From: Pseudomonas palleroniana
GTDB taxonomy: Bacteria; Pseudomonadota; Gammaproteobacteria; Pseudomonadales; Pseudomonadaceae
Reading direction: 5' to 3'
Length of the DNA stretch: 35,537 nucleotides
Assembly (NCBI RefSeq): GCF_003031675.1
Contig: NZ_PYWX01000044.1
Coordinates: forward strand, 1-35,537
The position numbers were made by a program, and so were the translations under genes. The stretch's first letter is position 1. The number at the start of each line of letters is the position of its first letter. The notes beneath the pieces are model-generated. The model saw only the letters and a program-made list of their open reading frames with translations, was not told where the DNA came from and ran no database searches. Shown one piece after another: positions 7,391 through 14,764 of this stretch.

Positions 7391-8014
7391 TTAAAACGGC
7401 TCGTTGCCCCGTCGACGAAACCAGCCGGTCAAGGACAAGCGCTCACGCGTGGCGGGCAGCACTTCGTGAGGGACTTCACCCGAGAGGAACACCACCAGGC
7501 AACCGCCGGTGGGCTGCACATCGTATTCCACGCCATCCTTGAGGTACATGCGCAACTGGCCGCCATGCTCAGGCAACCAGGCGTCGTTCAAATAGACCAC
7601 TGCCGACACCGTGCGCCGGTCATCATCGCGAAAACGGTCCAGATGCTTGAGATAAAACGCACCCGGCGGGTACATCGCGAAGTGGCTTTCGAAGTCTTCA
7701 AGGCCCAGGAACAGATGGCGGTTCATGGCCAGCCGCAGGCTGTCCATCAACCTCATGTAGGTCTCGCATACCGGCGCGTCGCCCTCTTCCAGCCACTGGA
7801 TATGGTCACCGCGAATCCCCTCGCGGATTTCCTGGGCCGGCCCGCGCCCGACAGCGGCAGGCGCCAGCTCACCTTCGGCCGCACGTTTACGGCACTCGGC
7901 CGCCAGCTCCAGGGTCAGAGCCTGGGGCAGGAAGCCATTTTGCTGCGACCAGCCTTTTTCGGCCAGGTCGTCGACGATACGTTGCAGCAGCGGGTGATCG
8001 AGGGATATTTGCAT
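7391..8014 (-). CDS. 2-oxoglutarate / Fe(II)-dependent oxygenase
   Basis: The protein has 207 residues if it starts at MQISLDHPLL. The fold signature is complete: His124-x-Asp126 (FYLKHLDRF), a distal His183 (GEVPHEVLP) and Arg192 (RLSLTGWFRRR), which should bind 2-oxoglutarate. SAVVYLNDAW and GGQLRMYL are the usual strands of prolyl-4-hydroxylase-type (P4Hc) members. It probably hydroxylates a protein or small molecule in the cytosol; no substrate can be named. In-frame ATGs at 8023 and 8032 are alternative starts. It lies two bases upstream of the DUF523 gene, indicating one transcript. Confidence 0.85.
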   Translation of the reverse strand: MQISLDHPLLQRIVDDLAEKGWSQQNGFLPQALTLELAAECRKRAAEGELAPAAVGRGPAQEIREGIRGDHIQWLEEGDAPVCETYMRLMDSLRLAMNRHLFLGLEDFESHFAMYPPGAFYLKHLDRFRDDDRRTVSAVVYLNDAWLPEHGGQLRMYLKDGVEYDVQPTGGCLVVFLSGEVPHEVLPATRERLSLTGWFRRRGNEPF

Positions 8015-8154
8015 GGCGCGCATAGTATCCATACGCCTGTGAATTCGACAGAGCCGCCGAGCGTCTGAATACACTTTAGTCAGGTGACTGATAGGACTTC
8101 TCGACAAATCCTACGCCTGACACGGACAATAGTGGCCGACTGACAGGAGTCCCT

Positions 8155-8907
8155 ATGCGTCGTTTGTTTTTTTCCGTGCTGATGTTCTGCGTTTTGCCCG
8201 CCTGGGCAGACAGCCATGACCAGTTGTACAAGGTCGCCGGCTGGGCCGAACAACGTGCGCACTTCAATGACGCTCTCAGTGCCGCCCAACAACGCTACCG
8301 CAATAGCCTGCCGCCGGCGGTGTACCAGGCGCTGGTGGACAACAGCAACAAACGCTTTGCCGCCCAGGCCATGGACCAGCGCGCCGAAGCGCAATTGCGC
8401 CAGCACCTGGCAGACCCGAAGCCCGCGCTGGCGTTTTTTCAGTCGCCCCTGGGCCGCAAGATTGTCGACGCCGAACTGCTCGCCACCCGCCGCGACCAGT
8501 TGGCGAAAAACGCCCAAGGCTTGCCGCACATGGAAGCCGATGCAACCCGCAGCCTGATCATCGGCCACCTGGCCCAGGCCCTGCCCGCGCGCGAAGCCGG
8601 TGCGGAAGTCAGCCTGGCGATTGCCGGTGTCGCGGCTGACAGCTTGAGCCAGATGATCCCCGGCCTGCTGGGCGGCGGCCAGGCCCAGGGCATGTTGAAT
8701 GGGCAGCGCGAGCGCCTGATGCGGCAGATCGGCAATGACCTGAACAACACGCTGTTGTACGTCTATCGGAACCTGTCCGACCCGGAGCTGGAAGAGTTCG
8801 CGACATTTGCCGAGTCGCCGGAGGGTAAGGCCTATTACCAGGCTGCCCTTGCCGCCATTCGCGCAGGGCTTGCAGTCGGGCAAAGCACCTCCAGCCTGTC
8901 GCAATAA
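8155..8907 (+). CDS. DUF2059-domain exported protein
   Basis: The 250-residue protein has an AGGAG ribosome-binding site and a signal peptide (MRRLFFSVLMFCVLPAWA, cleaved near residue 18). It is largely helical, with two related segments. One covers about residues 70-105 (LRQHLADPKPALAFFQSPLGRKIVDAE) and the other about 205-235 (LSDPELEEFATFAESPEGKAYY). Both resemble the DUF2059 motif of 'F.SP.G..' type, so the protein may contain a duplicated DUF2059 unit. It is predicted to be periplasmic. Function is unknown. It stands alone between divergent and convergent neighbours and is followed by a REP hairpin. Confidence 0.8.
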   Translation: MRRLFFSVLMFCVLPAWADSHDQLYKVAGWAEQRAHFNDALSAAQQRYRNSLPPAVYQALVDNSNKRFAAQAMDQRAEAQLRQHLADPKPALAFFQSPLGRKIVDAELLATRRDQLAKNAQGLPHMEADATRSLIIGHLAQALPAREAGAEVSLAIAGVAADSLSQMIPGLLGGGQAQGMLNGQRERLMRQIGNDLNNTLLYVYRNLSDPELEEFATFAESPEGKAYYQAALAAIRAGLAVGQSTSSLSQ

Positions 8908-8911
8908 CCCA

Positions 8912-8939
8912 TGTGGGAGGGAGCAAGCCCCCTCCCACA
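8912..8939. repeat. Single REP hairpin between convergent genes
   Basis: A 10-bp inverted repeat, TGTGGGAGGG / CCCTCCCACA, with loop AGCAAGCC is a lone REP element. It sits between the DUF2059 stop at 8907 and the alpha/beta-hydrolase stop at 8951, where it could also end both convergent transcripts. Confidence 0.8.
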
Positions 8940-8950
8940 GTTGGATTGTG

Positions 8951-9892
8951 CTACTTCAGATGCTCCGTGAGGAAACTGAAGTATTGCCGGCGAATCTCTG
9001 GAATTTCATTGGCCAGATGATGCCGGCCACGCGGCAGCATCAACACCTCAGGCTGATCGAACTTGCCCCGCAGCACCTGCAAGTTGTGCTGCCAGTCCAC
9101 CGTCATATCCTCCTCGCCTTGCACGATCACTGGCCGCCGTGGGCTGCGCGGCGCGGCTTCGATGCGCCTGATCCAGCTCGCCAACGCGCCGACCCACGCC
9201 GTGGGCAGTTGGCGGGGTTGCAACGGGTCGGCTTCCAGGAACGGTTTGAAATCCGGGTCGTGGGTGTTCTCGCTGAACCGGCGGGCGATGCCTTTTACAA
9301 ACGGGCGCAGCAAGTAATAGCTGACCTGCGACCAGCCCCAGGCGCGTGGCCGCACCAAGGGCGACAGCAGGAAGGTCTTGCCTTGGGCCGGGCTGTCGAC
9401 GCCATGGTTGAGCAAGTGGTCGACCACCACTGCACCGCCGGTGCTTTGCCCGAACAGGTGCCAGGGTTGCGGCAGTTGCAGGGCTTGAGCCTGGGCGAAC
9501 AGCGCCTGCACCACCGCCTGGTACACCGCAAAATCATCGATGCTGGCACGGGCGCCACTGGACAAGCCATGGCCCGGCAAATCGCAGGCGATCACCACAA
9601 ACCCCTGGTCCAGCGCCCAATCCACAACGTGGCGATACAGTCCCATATGGTCGTAGAAGCCATGGAACATGAACATCGTCGCCACCGGCTGTGCCGGCCA
9701 CCACACCTGCGCCACCACTTGGAAGCCTTGCACCTCGAAGCGCCCCAGGCGACTCACCGCCGGCACTTTGCGCGCAGGCAGGTCGAGCCCGTAGAAACGC
9801 TGGTAGACCCGGGCCTCCACAGAAAGCGGCTGCGCATCCACCAGGGGCCGCAAGCTTTCGCGTAGATGATCGGGGTCAAAAGTGACGGGCAT
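8951..9892 (-). CDS. Alpha/beta hydrolase (serine aminopeptidase S33 / monoacylglycerol-lipase-like)
   Basis: The 313-residue protein starts MPVTFDPDHL, with GGAAG upstream. The fold is evident: FMFHGFYDHMGLY (strand 3 and oxyanion loop), CDLPGHGLSSG, the nucleophile elbow GQSTGG with Ser150, a probable acid Asp262 (VQGEEDMTVDW) and a histidine at 291 or 292 (RGRHHLANE). This matches the Hydrolase_4/S33 type, often lysophospholipases or monoacylglycerol lipases. There is no signal peptide, so it is presumably cytosolic. It is divergent from the DUF6436 gene at 9992. A longer frame reaches 9958 but lacks support. Confidence 0.88.
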   Translation of the reverse strand: MPVTFDPDHLRESLRPLVDAQPLSVEARVYQRFYGLDLPARKVPAVSRLGRFEVQGFQVVAQVWWPAQPVATMFMFHGFYDHMGLYRHVVDWALDQGFVVIACDLPGHGLSSGARASIDDFAVYQAVVQALFAQAQALQLPQPWHLFGQSTGGAVVVDHLLNHGVDSPAQGKTFLLSPLVRPRAWGWSQVSYYLLRPFVKGIARRFSENTHDPDFKPFLEADPLQPRQLPTAWVGALASWIRRIEAAPRSPRRPVIVQGEEDMTVDWQHNLQVLRGKFDQPEVLMLPRGRHHLANEIPEIRRQYFSFLTEHLK

Positions 9893-9991
9893 AAAGGCTT
9901 CCAGACTGAGGGTGAAGATGAATATCGACCTGCGATATTCATCTGTCAGAGCAAGCATGGCAAGCTACGCGACCTCCGAGGATAGATCCGA

Positions 9992-10570
9992 ATGCGACAG
10001 CACCTGCGCACTGCCCTGTTCGCCAGCCTGATTCTGGCCATTTGCACCGCTGTGCTGTGGACGGCCTATGACTGGTTCCAGGGCCGCTACCTGCGCGCCT
10101 TCAGCGAACATACGGCGGTGTTCTCCGGCGACACTCTGCGCCTGCCCGCCGAACTCGCGGGCCCGGGGCCGATCCGCCTGGTGCACTTCTGGGACCCGGC
10201 GTGCCCGTGCAACGTGGGTAACCAGCAGCATCTGGGCGAGCTGATCGAGCAGTACGCGCCTCAGGGCGTGGAGTTTTATGCCCTGCAAAAGGCCGGCAGC
10301 CACGGTCAACTGCCCGACAACCTGAACAGGATGAAAACGCTTGCCGCCCTGCCCGGCGCCGATCAGGTGCCGGCGACACCTGCCGTGGGTATCTGGGACC
10401 GCACGGGCAAGCTCGCGTATTTCGGCCCCTACAGTGAAGGGCTGACCTGTAATTCCAGTAACAGCTTTATCGAACCGATCTTGAAAGCCCTCGAGGCCGG
10501 GCGCGAAGTTGACGCCACCCACACCCTGGCGGTGGGCTGCTATTGCCAGTGGAGCAAGACATCAAACTGA
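9992..10570 (+). CDS. DUF6436-type thioredoxin-fold membrane-anchored protein
   Basis: The 192-residue protein has one N-terminal transmembrane segment (about residues 7-27), placing the rest in the periplasm. The domain resembles thioredoxin: strand RLVHFWDPACPCN, with Cys71 and Cys73 spaced CxC rather than the usual CxxC, then a cis-proline-like VPATPAVGIWD and GKLAYFGPY. Later cysteines occur in LTCNSSN and VGCYCQW. It might act in thiol redox or metal handling outside the membrane, but the family is uncharacterised. It is preceded by GAGGATAG as ribosome-binding site and lies 90 bases upstream of the SMR pair, perhaps in a separate transcript. Confidence 0.75.
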   Translation: MRQHLRTALFASLILAICTAVLWTAYDWFQGRYLRAFSEHTAVFSGDTLRLPAELAGPGPIRLVHFWDPACPCNVGNQQHLGELIEQYAPQGVEFYALQKAGSHGQLPDNLNRMKTLAALPGADQVPATPAVGIWDRTGKLAYFGPYSEGLTCNSSNSFIEPILKALEAGREVDATHTLAVGCYCQWSKTSN

Positions 10571-10660
10571 ACACAGGCTGTTCGACCGGCAAACTCCAGT
10601 CACCCCGGCGACAGGCTACTGTATCGTACGTTTTCGGCAGGATTGTAAGCATAGGAACAC

Positions 10661-11017
10661 ATGAGCCAATTAACCATTATCCTCTGGATACTCAACGTCA
10701 TCGTCGATACATCCGGCCAGTTGGCGTTCAAGGCAGCGGCTTCAGCCAGCGCCGAGCATGACGGCCTGGCCCACTGGAAACACATGCTCAAGCGGCCGTG
10801 GATCTGGATTGGCGTTCTCTGCTATGTCTTCGAATTCGTGTTGTGGCTGGCGTTCCTGACATTGGTGCCGTTGTCGGTCGGCGTGATGCTGGGCTCCATC
10901 AACATTGTGCTGATCATGATTGCCGGTCGCTTCCTGTTCAAGGAAAGCCTTAGCAAATGGCGGTTGATCGGCATCATGCTGATCGCCTGTGGCGTGACCG
11001 TCGTGGGGTTTGAATAA
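10661..11017 (+). CDS. Small EamA/SMR-type membrane protein, subunit 1
   Basis: The 118-residue protein has four predicted helices (about 5-23, 50-70, 73-93, 98-116), the size of a small multidrug-resistance or ArnE-like half-transporter. The first helix holds Asp16, Gln20 and Lys24 in the pattern D-x3-Q-x2-F-K, recalling the GQL-x2-K motif of ArnE and EamA-type flippases. Its stop overlaps the start of a second such protein by one base (TAATG), indicating a translationally coupled heterodimer, as with ArnE/ArnF. The neighbours suggest export or flipping of an amine-containing product. Substrate is unknown. Confidence 0.82.
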   Translation: MSQLTIILWILNVIVDTSGQLAFKAAASASAEHDGLAHWKHMLKRPWIWIGVLCYVFEFVLWLAFLTLVPLSVGVMLGSINIVLIMIAGRFLFKESLSKWRLIGIMLIACGVTVVGFE

Positions 11018-11427
11018 TGAAACGCTTTTATATCCTGGGTTTTCTCGCGCTGATCATTTTCGACACCTTGGCGCAGGTCAGCTTCAAGTTCGCCTCGGTG
11101 CATGCAGAACCCCTGACGATGGACACCGCCTGGCTGATACGCGTATTTGGCGCCCCATGGATCTACGGCGCCTTCGTGGGTTATATCGGCGCGTTCTTCA
11201 CCTGGATGACCTTGCTCAAATACGCCCCGGTGGGCCCGGCTTTTGCGGCCTCTCACCTGGAACTGATCAGTGTCACGCTGATTTCCGTGTGGCTGTTCGA
11301 TGACAGCCTGACCCTGCCGAAAATCGTCGGCGGCGCGTTGATCATTGCCGGCATTCTGTGCCTGGCACGCAGCGAAGACGAAGCCGGAAAAGTCATCGGT
11401 GCCGGTCGCTCCGAGACGCTTGCCTGA
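11017..11427 (+). CDS. Small EamA/SMR-type membrane protein, subunit 2
   Basis: The 136-residue partner also has four helices (about 4-22, 47-68, 72-95, 104-121) and a short polar cytosolic tail. It places Asp16, Gln20 and Lys24 at exactly the same positions as subunit 1 (FDTLAQVSFK compared with VDTSGQLAFK). The two overlap by one base and should assemble as a dual subunit DMT-superfamily transporter. LLKYAPVGPAFAASHLELI resembles helix 3 of EamA proteins. It is followed immediately, with another one-base TGATG overlap, by the aminotransferase gene, so the three probably form one operon. Confidence 0.82.
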   Translation: MKRFYILGFLALIIFDTLAQVSFKFASVHAEPLTMDTAWLIRVFGAPWIYGAFVGYIGAFFTWMTLLKYAPVGPAFAASHLELISVTLISVWLFDDSLTLPKIVGGALIIAGILCLARSEDEAGKVIGAGRSETLA

Positions 11428-12647
11428 TGATGCCTCGCGAGATTCCGCCCACCGCAGGGCTGCCCCTGCGCTGGCGGGACCTGCTCGGCCTCTCGGGCGA
11501 CCTGGCCCCTGCCCTGGCCCGTCAACTGTCGATTCCGCTGCCGGCGCTGACGTGCTCCGGGACCGCTGCACTGGTGATCGCCCTAAGGGTTTTGCAACGG
11601 CGCATGCCGGGCCGTACCCGGCTCATCGTGCCGGCCTATACCTGCCCGCTGGTCGCCTTGGCCGCCCATTACTGCCCACCGTTGCAGGTGGTGCCCTGTG
11701 ATTTGCAACCCGACAGCATCGACCTGGACGAACAGCACCTGGTGCAGTTGTGCGACGAAACTACCCTGGCGGTGGTGGTCACCCATCTGGCCGGACGCGT
11801 GGCTGATGTCGGAACCGCCAAGCGCATTGCCGGCGCCATCGGCGCAGCGGTCATCGAAGATGCCGCGCAAGCCATGGGTGCGCTGGACGATGGGCAGAGC
11901 GTCGGGCTCAAAGGCGACGTGGGCTTTTTCAGCATGGCGCTGGGTAAAGGCCTGACGACGGCAGAAGGCGGGGTGTTGTTCAGCCGTGACCCGGTGTTGC
12001 ATCAAGCGCTGCACCGCCAATCTCGCCAGGACCTGCCGTTCAGCCTGCGCTGGGAGTTGCAGCGCAGCGCCGAGCTGTGGGGATACGCCCTGCTTTATCG
12101 GCCGTACGGCTTGTATTACGTGTATGGCAAGGCCTTGCGCACGGCGCTGGCGCAAGGCGATGAAGTCGCCGCCGTGGGTGATGATTTTTCGGTCAACGAC
12201 ATTCCGCTGCATGCCCTGGGTGGCTATCGCCGCAGGGTCGGCGCGGCGGCGCTGGCTCGCTTGCCCGATCACCTGCAACAAGGCCGCACCCGCGCGTTGC
12301 GCCGTGCGGCACGCTTGAATGCCTTGCCCGGTGTCTCGGTCATCCTGGACCGACCCGGGCAGCAAGGCACCTGGCCTTTTCTAATGGTGGTGATGCCCTC
12401 GGCACAGGCCCGGGATACGGCGATGGCGCAGCTCTGGACCGCGGGGCTGGGCGTGACGCGCCTGTTCATTCACACCTTGCCGGATTACCCCGACGTGGCC
12501 CCCTTGCTGGCGCCTGGCAGCCCGCTCCCCCAAGCCCAGGCTTTCGCCCGCCGCACCCTGTCGATCAGCAACAGCCATTGGCTGACCGACGAACACTTCG
12601 AACAAGTCCTCGCCCAACTGAAGGTTATCGTTTCCAACCCTGATTGA
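11427..12647 (+). CDS. DegT/DnrJ/EryC1/StrS-family aminotransferase
   Basis: The 406-residue PLP enzyme of the sugar-aminotransferase (ArnB-like) family shows TCSGTAALVIALRVL (cofactor-phosphate region), VPAYTCPLVALAA, IEDAAQAMGA with the PLP-ring aspartate, and GFFSMALGKGLTTAEGG with the Schiff-base Lys174. Such enzymes usually transfer an amino group to a keto-sugar on a nucleotide, though some act on other carbonyls. The start at 11427 overlaps the preceding stop; a second ATG follows at 11430. A longer frame from 11358 is rejected because it would overlap the coupled upstream gene. Its 3' end overlaps the convergent ureohydrolase-like gene by 23 bases. Confidence 0.88.
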   Translation: MMPREIPPTAGLPLRWRDLLGLSGDLAPALARQLSIPLPALTCSGTAALVIALRVLQRRMPGRTRLIVPAYTCPLVALAAHYCPPLQVVPCDLQPDSIDLDEQHLVQLCDETTLAVVVTHLAGRVADVGTAKRIAGAIGAAVIEDAAQAMGALDDGQSVGLKGDVGFFSMALGKGLTTAEGGVLFSRDPVLHQALHRQSRQDLPFSLRWELQRSAELWGYALLYRPYGLYYVYGKALRTALAQGDEVAAVGDDFSVNDIPLHALGGYRRRVGAAALARLPDHLQQGRTRALRRAARLNALPGVSVILDRPGQQGTWPFLMVVMPSAQARDTAMAQLWTAGLGVTRLFIHTLPDYPDVAPLLAPGSPLPQAQAFARRTLSISNSHWLTDEHFEQVLAQLKVIVSNPD

Positions 12648-13503
12648 TGCGCGCGACCAAGCGACCATTCAATGCGTTCTGCTGTTGTTGCCAGATCTGC
12701 ACCTGCGCCTCAGGCAGTTCTTCCTGGCCATCGGATGCACTCAGCCAGCGCTTGAACTTGCTTTCATAGTGGTAGGCCGAGACGTCACCCGTGACGTCCG
12801 CGCCAATGATCTGGCCTTGGCAGGCGTCGATCAGGTCATTCAAATGCTGCTCCAGGAACTCACCCTGGTCCCAGTTGGTGTTCACCACTTGGGGGCTCAG
12901 CACATCTTTGTCGATGGACAGATAAACCGGCAGCGAACGATCAAGCTGCGCCAGGAACGCACGCATCAACTCATCCGGATGGCTGAAGGCACGATTGCTC
13001 GGCCCGGCGCCGATCCAGTTCATCCAGCGCGTATCGACGTTGACGTTCCAGTAGGTCAGCTTGCGTTTGAGCAGCGGCGACCAGTGATTCTCCCAGGCGT
13101 GGCCCAAGGCAATGTCCTGCGAACCGATCCCCAGCACATGCACATGCTCGACCTGAGGCAGACGGCTGGCCCAATACACCCACGAACCGCAGTGGATGCC
13201 GAACGGGTAGCGCATGTTGTCGGGGTGGTTGTCGCAGATGATCAGTTGGTACTTCTGCTGCGCGGGCAGGCGGTTCAACAGGAGCTGGCTGAGATGGTGA
13301 TAGTCGCCGCTGCCGGTAAACACGCAACCGTAATCGCTGGGCATCTGCGCGTGCAGGGCGGTTTCCAGTTCCTTGAACTGGGCCCAACGGCAGCCGAAGC
13401 GGATTTTCTCCTGCCAGGCCTGCAGCGGTAAGGTGATCGCGCCAGCAATGTCGCTGACGGCACCATCGAAATCGAGAATCAGCGGGGCTCGGTCCAGGCT
13501 CAT
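12625..13503 (-). CDS. Ureohydrolase (arginase/agmatinase)-fold protein
   Basis: The 292-residue protein keeps the metal-site landmarks of the arginase superfamily in divergent form. They are GSGDYHH (64-70) for the GGDH motif, DNHPD (91-95) for DxHxD, SIDKD (196-200) for SxDxD, and GADVTGD (234-240) for the last acidic motif. It could hydrolyse a guanidino, formimino or amide bond with a dinuclear metal centre. Overall similarity to known arginases seems low, so substrate is open. The start at 13503 is fixed by the ATGA overlap with the upstream acyltransferase stop, meaning translational coupling. It belongs with the SMR/aminotransferase genes by position. Confidence 0.7.
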   Translation of the reverse strand: MSLDRAPLILDFDGAVSDIAGAITLPLQAWQEKIRFGCRWAQFKELETALHAQMPSDYGCVFTGSGDYHHLSQLLLNRLPAQQKYQLIICDNHPDNMRYPFGIHCGSWVYWASRLPQVEHVHVLGIGSQDIALGHAWENHWSPLLKRKLTYWNVNVDTRWMNWIGAGPSNRAFSHPDELMRAFLAQLDRSLPVYLSIDKDVLSPQVVNTNWDQGEFLEQHLNDLIDACQGQIIGADVTGDVSAYHYESKFKRWLSASDGQEELPEAQVQIWQQQQNALNGRLVARINQGWKR

Positions 13504-14606
13504 GCGGTGTGCTCCTGGTGCCATTGGTTGTCGCTTTCAAAATGATGACGCAAACGGTTGCCCAGCTTGCGCAACAACGGGTTGCGCACCCATACCAAGT
13601 GGCGCGTGAAGGTGAAGTCGGCACCGAGGTTGGCCTTGACCTGCGGGTCGGTCCAGCCCGCCACATAAAACTTCAGCCCGTTCGCCACCGCGTACTCCAG
13701 GTTCACGAACCAGCTGACGAAGTACAGGTTGAACTCCAGCGCCTGTGGGTAATTGAGCCCGATGTACTTGTCGAGCAGCTTGTCGCCCTCCACGTAGCAC
13801 AGGTTGTAGCCGATCAGTTCGTCGCAGTGCCAGTAGCAGAACACGCGCCCGTCAGTACCGGCGTCCCTGAGCAAACCGGTGAAAAACTCCGGCGTGAGCA
13901 GGTCAAAATGGATCTCGCTCTGGTCGTACACCGCCTTGTACAAACCGTACAACTGCGTCAGCCAGGCATCATCGTTGAAGCGCTCATCGCCGGTGTCGAG
14001 GATTTCCACGCGCAACGCTTCGCGGCTGCGCAGTTTGCGTCGGATATTGCGCCGACGGCTGTGGGACAAGCGCCCAAGGTATTCGTCGATGGTGGTGAAG
14101 TTGATCGGCACATAAGCCAGTGCCTGGCCCTCGAGGCTGATGAAACCACGCCGCGTGCACTCATCGATCAAGGCTTGCGCGTAGCGGTTGTCGGCCTCGC
14201 TGAGCAGCGGGGAGTCGTGGGGCACGTCTTTGACGATGGTGAGTTTGCGCTGCGGGACGCATTCCTCTTGCAGCCACTGCGCAAGCTCCTGGGGCGATAC
14301 GCCCTGGGGGAACGGCGCATATTCACTGACCGTGGTGCCCACAAAGCAGCTGTCGATACGCAACCATGAATGCCACAAGGCATAGCCTGACCAGCCGCGC
14401 ACACGCTTCACGAAGTCCTCGTCGGCAGTGGTCAACAGGTCGAATGGCGTGAAGAAGTACGGCACCCCCTGGTCGGACAGCCGGGCGTCAAAGCCTGCCG
14501 GCGGATGCTGCAAAAAGCGGCTGATCAGCGATTGCGCTTCCAGGCTGCAGGCGTAGGTCACGTCTGAAGGGCTGGGAACTGGCTTGGGTTGCGTGGCGCA
14601 GGTCAT
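13500..14606 (-). CDS. GNAT/FemAB-like N-acyltransferase
   Basis: The 368-residue protein has no signal peptide. The C-terminal half (about residues 170-330) resembles the Acetyltransf_6/FemAB-type GNAT domain: a basic stretch SHSRRRNIRRKLRSR, LYGLYKAVYDQSEIHFDLLTPEFF, then GRVFCYWHCDELIGYNLCYVEG and DKYIGLNYPQALEFNLYF. The N-terminal half lacks a recognised motif and may be a degenerate second GNAT lobe, as in FemX-like proteins. It should acylate an amino group, possibly with an acyl-CoA or aminoacyl donor. It overlaps the ureohydrolase-like gene by four bases (ATGA), so the two proteins probably work in one pathway. It is divergent from the penicillin-acylase-family gene. Confidence 0.75.
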   Translation of the reverse strand: MTCATQPKPVPSPSDVTYACSLEAQSLISRFLQHPPAGFDARLSDQGVPYFFTPFDLLTTADEDFVKRVRGWSGYALWHSWLRIDSCFVGTTVSEYAPFPQGVSPQELAQWLQEECVPQRKLTIVKDVPHDSPLLSEADNRYAQALIDECTRRGFISLEGQALAYVPINFTTIDEYLGRLSHSRRRNIRRKLRSREALRVEILDTGDERFNDDAWLTQLYGLYKAVYDQSEIHFDLLTPEFFTGLLRDAGTDGRVFCYWHCDELIGYNLCYVEGDKLLDKYIGLNYPQALEFNLYFVSWFVNLEYAVANGLKFYVAGWTDPQVKANLGADFTFTRHLVWVRNPLLRKLGNRLRHHFESDNQWHQEHTA

Positions 14607-14764
14607 GAAAAAAGGCTCAAGGACGACGGGCGCAATAGTAGCTCATCGGCAGCGCTGGCCGCTTGAACCTTGGCTGTCACAACGGCGCGTCAGCATTTCC
14701 CTCAGTCGCCACCAAACCGATTAGACTCCGTTGACCTCCCAGGTGACTGACTCAAGGACCGTCC

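Noticed and set aside
10661..14606. Considered as an arn (aminoarabinose) lipid A modification cluster
   Set aside because: It lacks ArnA, ArnC, ArnD and ArnT-like genes, while a ureohydrolase-fold protein and a FemAB-like acyltransferase are foreign to that pathway.
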